Below, one piece after another: positions 1-5,946 of a stretch of 9,807 nt of DNA. Under the pieces are notes generated by a model that was not told the origin of the DNA, did not search any database, and worked only from the letters and a program-made list of their open reading frames with translations. This DNA is from Candidatus Poseidoniaceae archaeon (GTDB lineage: Archaea; Thermoplasmatota; Poseidoniia; Poseidoniales; Poseidoniaceae). The position numbers were made by a program, and so were the translations under genes. The stretch lies in NCBI GenBank assembly GCA_029250345.1, contig JAQXFL010000096.1:1-9807 (forward strand), given 5' to 3'. The stretch's first letter is position 1. Each line of letters begins with the position of its first letter.

Positions 1-617
1 TCTTCGAGGAGGTTGTCCAGAGCGCCACCGGCCTTGATGACTCGGCCACCTTCTGAAACAACACCGCCACCGAGCTCGACTTTGACTTTGGTTCCTGCCT
101 CCGTCTCGATTTCAGCCTCCTTGACTGAGCCTTTAGGCGCACTCTGAACACTGACAAGTTGCCGACCTGTTGTCGTTCGCATAACGGAAAGGTCGACATT
201 GGAGCCTTTTGGACGAGCGACTTCGACAGCCCCTCGCTTTTTCAATTCTTTACGTTGTTTTGCGAGGCGCTTTTCGTCTGCCCGGCGGATTTTTTCAAGA
301 CGCTTTTTGTCTTTACGAGAAATATCGACCGGGAGTGATATCTCTTCTTCATCATCGAAATCATCCCATTCGTCTTCTTGTGCGGAAGGTTTTGGTGTTT
401 CATCAATTTCATCGAGGTCTTCCCATTCTTCATCCTCGTCTTGGGCGTGAAAAACCTCTGGTTCTAAATGGGGAGTCTCGGGGGATTGCACACGGCTCTC
501 AGCGGCAACCAACGCTTCTTTCGCTTCCAAAGAGTCTTCTTCGGCGGACAGTTTGTCTGTATCGACTTCGGAAGCAACCTCGGTTACTCGTTTTCTGAAT
601 CTGTCGAAAAGTCCCAT
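1..617 (-). CDS. ftsY: Signal recognition particle receptor FtsY, N-terminal part (cut by window start)
   Basis: The gene starts with ATG at 617 and runs off the left edge, leaving 205 codons. The protein opens with MGLFDRFRKRV, a short amphipathic basic start typical of FtsY proteins. Residues ~50-95 are extremely Asp/Glu/Trp-rich. Residues ~99-130 are a strongly basic helix (KDKKRLEKIRR, KRLAKQRKELKKR). Residues ~140-195 look beta-rich (VKEAEIETEAGTKVKVELGG), and the fragment ends in ALDNLLE, where the helical N domain should begin. FtsY is the membrane-side GTPase that receives ribosome-SRP complexes, but its GTPase (NG) domain lies outside the window, so the call rests on the N-terminus and on synteny: eL20-pfdA-ftsY is a conserved archaeal order. 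Only 9 bases separate it from the pfdA stop, so it is surely co-transcribed. The acidic/basic/beta linker is long for an archaeal FtsY. No strong Shine-Dalgarno precedes the ATG (GGTAGAG only). Confidence 0.75.
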   Translation of the reverse strand, partial: MGLFDRFRKRVTEVASEVDTDKLSAEEDSLEAKEALVAAESRVQSPETPHLEPEVFHAQDEDEEWEDLDEIDETPKPSAQEDEWDDFDDEEEISLPVDISRKDKKRLEKIRRADEKRLAKQRKELKKRGAVEVARPKGSNVDLSVMRTTTGRQLVSVQSAPKGSVKEAEIETEAGTKVKVELGGGVVSEGGRVIKAGGALDNLLE

Positions 618-626
618 CTCTACCAC

Positions 627-1181
627 TCAGTCGTCCAGAGTTAATTCATTACCAAATCGGCCACCGCGGCGCGATGAACGGCGGGGTTTGTCTTCGGTTG
701 GGGGTTGAGGAGAATCTGTCTTTGCAGGTAGGGGCGATGTTGGGGGTTGTGTTGACTGGAGAGTTGCCGCAGCGTCGTTGAATTCCTGCGCTAACTCTGT
801 TATTTTAACTTCTAAATTGGTGGCTTGTTCAGTCAAATCCTTATGCAAATGCGTGATGCCTTCCTTACGTTCAATGGTCATTGCGTTAGCTTCACTCCAT
901 GGTTTTTCTCCGTACACGCCGCTCCCAAGATCAACCAAAGCTGTACCTTCAGTTTCGCTTACGTGTTTGTAATGAAGCGTTACTCCTGAACCGATAGACA
1001 ACCGAGCGCCTGCACGACCGGTCTGGGTAGATTGTTGCAGACTTTGAAGAATGCTTGAGGTAATGTCGTGTTCATCGATAATCGCAGTAATTTGGTCGAT
1101 TCGTGAATGGAGATCATCCAGTTGCTTTCTATGCGCATCGATTGTGCGGGCCATCTTTTGTAACTCGCTGCGTTCAACCAT
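627..1181 (-). CDS. pfdA: Prefoldin alpha subunit with a long C-terminal tail
   Basis: Prefoldin is a hexameric jellyfish-shaped chaperone (two alpha, four beta) that holds unfolded proteins for the thermosome. The 184-residue protein has the expected plan. An N-terminal helix (residues ~1-50, RSELQKMARTIDAHRKQLDDL) is followed by a beta-hairpin core at ~58-95, ending in the family motif DLGSGVYGEK (84-93). A second helix spans ~105-145. Residues ~146-184 are an added Pro/Ser/Thr tail turning Arg/Gly-rich (RRSSRRGGRFG) and closing with acidic LTLDD; most archaeal alpha subunits stop near 140-150 residues. I chose ATG at 1181 because GTGA, a Shine-Dalgarno-like match, lies five bases upstream. 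GTG at 1190 is the alternative and would add three residues (MRR). The gene sits 48 bases after eL20 and 9 before ftsY in the same orientation. Confidence 0.9.
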   Translation of the reverse strand: MVERSELQKMARTIDAHRKQLDDLHSRIDQITAIIDEHDITSSILQSLQQSTQTGRAGARLSIGSGVTLHYKHVSETEGTALVDLGSGVYGEKPWSEANAMTIERKEGITHLHKDLTEQATNLEVKITELAQEFNDAAATLQSTQPPTSPLPAKTDSPQPPTEDKPRRSSRRGGRFGNELTLDD

Positions 1182-1229
1182 GCGTCTCACGCAATCCGTA
1201 GAGGTGGTCCTTGAAGAACTACCCGAAGG

Positions 1230-1502
1230 TCACTCTTCTTCAGCAGCCGGAGCAATTGAGCCACCAGCGGCTGCAATGTCTTCACGGAAGTGATCCATAA
1301 TTCGAGGCTCAGTAGAAGTTCTTGGGTCGATCTCGGAAACGGATTGGATTTCGATGGAGCGGCGATTTGCCTTGTGGCGGGAACCCATGATTGAGTATGT
1401 TCGGTGTTCTGCATCTGCAGCATCAGATGCTGGTAAATCCAAAGAAAACTCTTGGCGCATGCTGCCAAACGGGGCAATTCCTGAAACTCGGTAGGCCTTC
1501 AT
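1230..1502 (-). CDS. rpl18a: Large-subunit ribosomal protein eL20 (L18a / LX)
   Basis: This 90-residue protein begins MKAYRVSGIAPFG and carries the LX pattern: a short N-terminal strand, a Phe/Leu helix-strand (RQEFSLDLPA), then YSIMGSRHKANRRSIEIQSVSEIDP, matching the archaeal LX signature of GS(K/R)H-x-x-x-RR-x-I-x-I-x-x-I. It is a structural protein of the archaeal 50S subunit. Residues ~60-90 extend past the usual core and end in an Ala-rich acidic tail (APAAEEE). The reading frame is open further upstream to 1625, but the extra 41 residues look like nothing in the family and would cross the divergent promoter, so ATG at 1502 is the start. A TATA-like TTTAAG lies ~28 bases upstream with no Shine-Dalgarno, suggesting a leaderless mRNA that heads the eL20-pfdA-ftsY operon. 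Confidence 0.9.
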   Translation of the reverse strand: MKAYRVSGIAPFGSMRQEFSLDLPASDAADAEHRTYSIMGSRHKANRRSIEIQSVSEIDPRTSTEPRIMDHFREDIAAAGGSIAPAAEEE

Positions 1503-1527
1503 CAAAGTGGGCGACTCGCAAACCCGA

Positions 1528-1533
1528 CTTAAA
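1528..1533 (-). promoter_or_regulatory. TATA-like box for the eL20-pfdA-ftsY operon
   Basis: TTTAAG on the minus strand is centred about 28 bases before the eL20 ATG, in an otherwise GC-rich stretch. That is where an archaeal TATA box sits relative to a transcription start at or within a few bases of the start codon. The absence of a Shine-Dalgarno fits a leaderless transcript. The assignment is by position and composition only; the upstream BRE is not clear. Confidence 0.4.
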
Positions 1534-1602
1534 CGCGCCGTCGCGTAGAATGTGAAGATTTCAACCACGAGATTGACAAAGTTTGACGGTTCAAGCCCAA
1601 TT

Positions 1603-4600
1603 ATGCGACCTGCTTTGTTCATCACAATGCTGCTGTTGCTGCCGCTTGTTCAAGGCCTGAATACAACGGTTCCAGTTCCAGTACAGGATGGAGCGGAATA
1701 TATTCTCGTGCTTGAGGACGGAGTGTGGAGTCAAGAGCTCTGGGACTCTTTAGAATCAACGGGGCATGTTCCGCTCCGTATGCTGAGTCCAAGCAATATT
1801 CTCGTTTGGCGTTCTACGGAGTTCACACCGCTTTCGGATGTATACACCCAACATCCACCACATACAGAATACAAGCTCGGTTTAGAACACGATGTTGAGT
1901 TCGCAAAAATAGTGTTTGAACCTCGGCTCCCTGCAGATGCCGTGTCAACGCTTGTACGTACGTTTCATGCTTTGGGGTTGAGTATTGAATCAGACCCACA
2001 AAAATATTCGATGCCGGTGCCGCATATTGAAATCGTCGATTGGAATGTGTTTGCACAACATTCGGGCACCGGGGACATCGATGGAGTGCTGTGGATTGAG
2101 CCGGTATTCTCTGCTGAAGCAAGAAATGAGCTTTCTGGCTCTCTGCTTCAACACGGTAAAACAACTGCTAATCCTGCCTGGGAACTGGGCCTCAATGGAG
2201 ACGGAATTGTTGTTGCAGCCGCCGACTCCGGTATCGATTACGATCATGCTTGTTTCCGAAATGCAACCTCACCAACGGCGATTGGTTCGAACGGAACCGA
2301 TGGTGTCGGCACACCTGGTGAAAACCATCGGAAAATCTTGGCTGTCAATCATTCCATTGATTCTGGAGATACGAATGGTCATTCTGATTACCGCCATGGC
2401 ACGCACGTTGCTGGAACGCTTGCATGCTACAATGTCTACGACATGCGTTCAGATTCACAGCCGAAAAACGGCTCGGCGCTGGCGTATGAGAGTAGACTTG
2501 TCTTCCAGGACATCGTTTCCGCTGATGGTTGGATTCCACCTGATGTAGATTCATTGTTTGTCGAAGCAGGTATGAACGGCGCAGTCATTCATTCGAATTC
2601 GTGGGGGGATGCAACCACCGAATACACCGCTCGAACTGCTGACTTCGATGCGTGGGCATTGGAAATGCCTTGGTCGCTGACTTTTGTCGCACCGGGAAAC
2701 AACGGCGCACAATTGTTGGAACCAGCGAACGGAAGAAATGTAGTCGCTGTTGGAGCATCGATGAAATCTCAATCGCTGGCAGTATGGCCGTCGTCGTCTA
2801 TTGGTCCAACCGAAGCGGGAACAAATGGCATCTTTGCTCTCGCCCCCGGTACTGCGATTCAATCGGCGCGAGCAGATGGTATTCCCGATTCATACAACGA
2901 CGCACTACGCTCTTCATCAGGAACGAGTATGTCAACTCCTGCCGCAGCAGGAACCGCTGCATTGATTCAACAGATGATTGAAGATGGATGGATTTCAGGC
3001 AGCGAAAATCGCTCATCTGTTGCAGTTCAAACCCTGCGACCAGTATGGTCTGATGCAACACTCAACTCTACAAATCACTTACAACTGTCCGAAGGGTTTA
3101 CTCCTTCAGGCTCTTTATTGAGAGCTTTACTCTCTCTATCAACAACCCAACTCTCCCAAGAAGAAAGGAACGGGGGAAACGGTGGCTATGATGTTCAAAA
3201 CACACACGATGGTTGGGGGCAACTCAATCTTTCTGAGCTCATTGATTTTGAAGCGCTTGAAAACACCCTTCACCAAGGAAATGCTTCGCCTGCAAGCGAC
3301 CTTTGGATACATGACTCGTACCGTTTGAATGGAGGTTCGCCAAGTGAATGGCTTTCACAACGTCAAGGAAATAATGAGGCCCTCGAAAATCTGATTTCTG
3401 CTCCATGGAACGGCACGGGTGCGAAAGGTCCATTCCTTGCAACAAACGAAGTTTGGACTGAACGGTTTGAATCAAACGGTGAGCGCTTGAATGTGCGACT
3501 TGCATGGCCGGCAGCACCTGAACCACATCTGGTTGATGATTTGCAACTTATCGTGCACCTTTCAGACGGCACCAGTACTGTTGCAGGCTCGTATCAAAAC
3601 GATGGTGATTCAACCCTGTACCTCTCCGATATTGTCGATTTCTCCAACACAACAACATTCCCAAACCAAAACGAAACTACGGTCGCAATAACCCTCTCTG
3701 AGGATGACTTGCAGGGGATTGAATGGATCGATGTTGAAGTTCGTGCACGATATGTGACACCAGGAAACTCTGTTCACTCCGTCGGTATTGATGGGAACAG
3801 AATGGGTTTCGCACTCGCAGTCCAAGGCGTTGTACGCGATTCACAAGCATGGAGTGACAGTGATGGGGACGGGGTAGTCAATATTGTTGACGAATGCCCA
3901 AACCAAAACGCACAGGGCTGGGACAGCAATCTTGACGGTTGTATTGATGACACCGATGGTGATTCTGTAAATGACCCGAACGACAACTGTCCCGAAATCA
4001 ATTCTGAAAATTACGATACGGACAGCGACGGATGTATCGATGATAGCGATGGCGATGGGGTCCTCGATAACATCGACCTCTGCCTAACAGAAGTCGCATC
4101 GGTGTTCTGGCCTGTCGACGTCTATGGTTGTAGGCCTGTTGATGTGTTGCCGTCGGTCGATTTCACACTGTCTCCTGACAACGGAGGGGTTTGGTACGAT
4201 GAATTGGTGGTCGAATGGATGGTTTTCGACGATGACGGCGATTCCTTCGATACTGGTGCTGCAATTCACGTGCTCAACAACTCAAGTGAGGGTGGTTCAT
4301 ACTCGATTGCTCGCTGTACGAAGATTAACGTTGAAAATGGTACTTTTTCATGCGCTTGGGAAATACCTAGAGACTTGCCCGTATGGGATATTCGAGGGCT
4401 TGACTTGCAAATTGAAGTGTTTGTTCAATCCCGAAACAACTCACCAGAGGCAAAGCTTGATACCGTCATATTGAGAGATGATGCTGTCTTCACAAGTCAA
4501 TGGAATAACCCTTTACTCGACGGGGGAACGAACGGCAATGATGCCCAAGCCGAAGGTAAAGCCTCACAAAACAGAGCGCTTCTCTGGGGCATCTTTGGTG

Positions 4601-4734
4601 TGGTTGGAGGATTTGTCCTCATGTATCAACTCGGATGGAATGTCCGAAGGGATGAGCGTGATAAAAAGGTTCGACCGGCTTTTGAAGTTGACATCGATCA
4701 TCGCAGTGATGAGTTGATGGGTGAAAACGAGTGA
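1603..4734 (+). CDS. Secreted, membrane-anchored subtilisin-family (S8) serine protease with thrombospondin type 3 repeats
   Basis: This 1043-residue protein should be exported and held at the cell surface. Residues 1-18 are a signal peptide (MRPALFITMLLLLPLVQG). Residues ~25-190 resemble a divergent propeptide region. The catalytic domain (~195-545) has Asp208 in AADSGIDYD, His265 in HGTHVAGT, oxyanion Asn366 in APGNNG, and nucleophile Ser442 in SSGTSMSTP, so it should be active. Residues ~617-744 form a beta-sandwich like the C-terminal domain of KP43-type subtilases. Residues 752-827 hold Asp-rich thrombospondin type 3 repeats (DSDGDGV...DEC), likely Ca2+-binding and disulfide-containing. 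A further beta-rich domain is followed by one membrane helix (~992-1012) and a charged 31-residue cytoplasmic tail. ATG 1603 is preferred over an in-frame ATG at 1552 because it puts the hydrophobic signal at the N-terminus. It is divergent from eL20; no Shine-Dalgarno is seen. The likely role is degrading external protein or processing surface proteins; the substrate is unknown. Confidence 0.93.
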   Translation: MRPALFITMLLLLPLVQGLNTTVPVPVQDGAEYILVLEDGVWSQELWDSLESTGHVPLRMLSPSNILVWRSTEFTPLSDVYTQHPPHTEYKLGLEHDVEFAKIVFEPRLPADAVSTLVRTFHALGLSIESDPQKYSMPVPHIEIVDWNVFAQHSGTGDIDGVLWIEPVFSAEARNELSGSLLQHGKTTANPAWELGLNGDGIVVAAADSGIDYDHACFRNATSPTAIGSNGTDGVGTPGENHRKILAVNHSIDSGDTNGHSDYRHGTHVAGTLACYNVYDMRSDSQPKNGSALAYESRLVFQDIVSADGWIPPDVDSLFVEAGMNGAVIHSNSWGDATTEYTARTADFDAWALEMPWSLTFVAPGNNGAQLLEPANGRNVVAVGASMKSQSLAVWPSSSIGPTEAGTNGIFALAPGTAIQSARADGIPDSYNDALRSSSGTSMSTPAAAGTAALIQQMIEDGWISGSENRSSVAVQTLRPVWSDATLNSTNHLQLSEGFTPSGSLLRALLSLSTTQLSQEERNGGNGGYDVQNTHDGWGQLNLSELIDFEALENTLHQGNASPASDLWIHDSYRLNGGSPSEWLSQRQGNNEALENLISAPWNGTGAKGPFLATNEVWTERFESNGERLNVRLAWPAAPEPHLVDDLQLIVHLSDGTSTVAGSYQNDGDSTLYLSDIVDFSNTTTFPNQNETTVAITLSEDDLQGIEWIDVEVRARYVTPGNSVHSVGIDGNRMGFALAVQGVVRDSQAWSDSDGDGVVNIVDECPNQNAQGWDSNLDGCIDDTDGDSVNDPNDNCPEINSENYDTDSDGCIDDSDGDGVLDNIDLCLTEVASVFWPVDVYGCRPVDVLPSVDFTLSPDNGGVWYDELVVEWMVFDDDGDSFDTGAAIHVLNNSSEGGSYSIARCTKINVENGTFSCAWEIPRDLPVWDIRGLDLQIEVFVQSRNNSPEAKLDTVILRDDAVFTSQWNNPLLDGGTNGNDAQAEGKASQNRALLWGIFGVVGGFVLMYQLGWNVRRDERDKKVRPAFEVDIDHRSDELMGENE
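3856..4083 (+). repeat. Thrombospondin type 3 Ca-binding repeats within the protease
   Basis: Residues 752-827 of the protease contain repeated D-x-D-G-D-x-x-x-D units separated by Cys-containing loops (DECP, DGCIDD, DNCP, DGCIDD, DLC). The DNA repeats loosely as GATGGxGA units. Each Asp cluster is expected to bind calcium and the cysteines to pair, making a stiff rod that holds the catalytic part away from the membrane. Confidence 0.85.
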
Positions 4735-4762
4735 TTGCGTAACATTTTCATATTAATGCGCG

Positions 4763-4768
4763 TATAAA
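4763..4768 (+). promoter_or_regulatory. TATA box of the actin-homologue gene
   Basis: TATAAA stands in the 113-base gap after the protease stop. A start about 25-30 bases downstream would fall near 4790-4796, giving a ~55-base 5' leader before the ATG at 4848. The box lies between the arms of an imperfectly spaced inverted repeat, AATGCG (4755-4760) and CGCATT (4776-4781). Its presence suggests that the actin gene has its own promoter and is not simply read through from the protease. Confidence 0.5.
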
Positions 4769-4833
4769 CGAGCAACGCATTCAAAGGTGAACCTTGAAGG
4801 GTGGTGGCATCCTCGGCAACATATCCGCAATGC

Positions 4834-4842
4834 GGAAGGTGA
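4834..4842 (+). promoter_or_regulatory. Shine-Dalgarno of the actin homologue, deciding its start
   Basis: GGAAGGTGA lies five bases before the ATG at 4848 and is a near-ideal match to the archaeal 16S 3' end. It supports initiation at 4848 rather than at the upstream in-frame TTG (4794) or ATG (4830). Its first three bases can pair with TCC at 4824-4826 in a small hairpin (stem TCCGC/GCGGA). Confidence 0.7.
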
Positions 4843-4847
4843 AGAAT

Positions 4848-5852
4848 ATGAGTGACCGTCTATATGTTGGAATCGACCTGGGTACCTACCAATCTACAAT
4901 TGCATCAAGCGCTGGAATCAGCCATACAATCGAAACTGTCGTCGGGCGTCCAAAAGACCCAGTCGCACGAAACTTCCTCGGAAGAGATGTTTTGTTTGGT
5001 AACGATGCTCTGAAGAACAAACTCGCATGCAACCTCTACCGTCCAATGGCTGCTGGTGTTGCTCAAGACGATGAAGCAAACCTCGCCGCTGCTAAGGCGT
5101 TTGTCTCCCACCTCTTGGAAACTGTAGACCCTGAAGAATTCGACGAAGTTTTTGGTGTCATCTGCTCACCAAGCCACGTTTCATTCACTGACAAATCAAA
5201 CCTTGTTGCTACTCTTCGAGGCCAAGTGAATGCCATTATGGTCGTCACAGAACCGTTCGCAACCGCATTCGGTATTGGTGAAATCGCAAGTTCAATCGTT
5301 GTTGACATCGGTGCTGGAACAACTGATATCGCCCGAATCTACGGTACATTCCCAACCGATGAAGACCAAGTCACCATCCAAGAAGCAGGAGATTGGCTCG
5401 ACAACGAGCTCATGGGCCTCATTCGAAAGAAGTACACAGGCGCTCAAGTCACTAAGGACATGGTTCGAAAGTGGAAGGAAGAAGTGTCCTACGTCGGCTC
5501 TGATGACCGTGAAGCAATGGTCGAACTTTCCGTTGAAGGTAAGAAGCAAGTTGTCGATATTGGAGATTTAGTCAACAAAGCATGTGAACTCATTGTTCCA
5601 AAGATCGGTAACGCAATCAAGCGAATCGTTGCTGGCGCAGACCCTGAATACCAACCTATTCTCCGCAACAACATCATCCTTTCAGGCGGCGGCTCCCTTA
5701 TCGAAGGTATCGCAGCCCGAATGGCTGACGAAATCTCGGACATCGGAGATGTGAATGTTTGGTGTGTTGACGACCCAATCAATGCTGTTGCTACAGGCGC
5801 TCTTCAACTCGCTGGTGAAATGCCAGACGATATGTTCACCGCAATCAACTGA
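4848..5852 (+). CDS. MreB/MamK-like actin-family ATPase (filament-forming cytoskeletal protein candidate)
   Basis: The 334-residue protein shows the actin/Hsp70 ATPase fold motifs in order: phosphate-1 VGIDLGTYQST (7-17), connect-1 EPFATAFG (135-142), phosphate-2 VDIGAGTTDIA (152-162), and the adenosine motif LSGGGSLIEGI (279-289). The length matches MreB and MamK (~340) and is far short of Hsp70. It has no long C-terminal substrate domain. MreB-type proteins polymerise with ATP into filaments that organise shape or envelope growth; related archaeal forms include salactin and crenactin. I see no N-terminal amphipathic helix, so direct membrane binding is not evident. The start at ATG 4848 is fixed by the Shine-Dalgarno at 4834-4842; a TTG at 4794 (also after GGTGA) would add 18 residues unlike actin. 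It is followed 94 bases later by a coiled-coil gene on the same strand. Which actin subgroup it belongs to cannot be decided by eye. Confidence 0.85.
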   Translation: MSDRLYVGIDLGTYQSTIASSAGISHTIETVVGRPKDPVARNFLGRDVLFGNDALKNKLACNLYRPMAAGVAQDDEANLAAAKAFVSHLLETVDPEEFDEVFGVICSPSHVSFTDKSNLVATLRGQVNAIMVVTEPFATAFGIGEIASSIVVDIGAGTTDIARIYGTFPTDEDQVTIQEAGDWLDNELMGLIRKKYTGAQVTKDMVRKWKEEVSYVGSDDREAMVELSVEGKKQVVDIGDLVNKACELIVPKIGNAIKRIVAGADPEYQPILRNNIILSGGGSLIEGIAARMADEISDIGDVNVWCVDDPINAVATGALQLAGEMPDDMFTAIN

Positions 5853-5893
5853 TTGCCGGACAATGTGCAAGGGTGGAAAACCAGCCATCTAAG

Positions 5894-5910
5894 TCGCCTT
5901 TTGATGGCGA
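5894..5910 (+). other. Small inverted repeat in the actin / coiled-coil gap
   Basis: TCGCC and GGCGA (5 bp arms) enclose a T-rich 7-base loop, TTTTGAT. It lies 42 bases after the actin stop. It could be an RNA hairpin or a weak transcript-end signal, but the T run is inside the loop and only four long, so termination is not supported. Confidence 0.3.
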
Positions 5911-5928
5911 AAGTTCAAGTGTGGTTGT

Positions 5929-5942
5929 GCGGCGATAGCCGC
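5929..5942 (+). other. Hairpin touching the coiled-coil gene's start codon
   Basis: GCGGC-GATA-GCCGC forms a perfect 5 bp GC-rich stem with a 4-base loop, ending four bases before the ATG at 5947. No Shine-Dalgarno is visible where one should be, so the hairpin occupies the ribosome landing zone. If it forms in mRNA it would lower or control translation of the downstream gene. Chance occurrence is possible for a stem this short. Confidence 0.35.
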
Positions 5943-5946
5943 TTGT

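Noticed and set aside
199..598. Plus-strand open frames antisense to ftsY (up to 129 codons)
   Set aside because: They arise from Asp/Glu-rich codons read on the opposite strand, giving Ser-rich or basic low-complexity text. No start signals support them.
1552..1602. In-frame N-terminal extension of the protease (17 residues from ATG 1552)
   Set aside because: It would bury the signal peptide behind a polar stretch and occupy the divergent promoter region. ATG 1603 places the hydrophobic segment at the N-terminus as expected for export.
1503..1625. Upstream in-frame extension of eL20 (41 residues)
   Set aside because: The family starts at MKAYRV-like sequence. The extension resembles nothing in eL20 and crosses the TATA-like box and the divergent start.
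1985..2548. 187-codon open frame on the plus strand inside the protease gene
   Set aside because: It is a shadow of the protease in another frame. The protease frame carries the catalytic motifs here, and the alternative product has no recognisable domain.
5853..5946. Terminator between the actin and coiled-coil genes
   Set aside because: The only T run is four bases inside a hairpin loop (5899-5902). No longer T tract is present, so read-through from actin into the coiled-coil gene is more likely.
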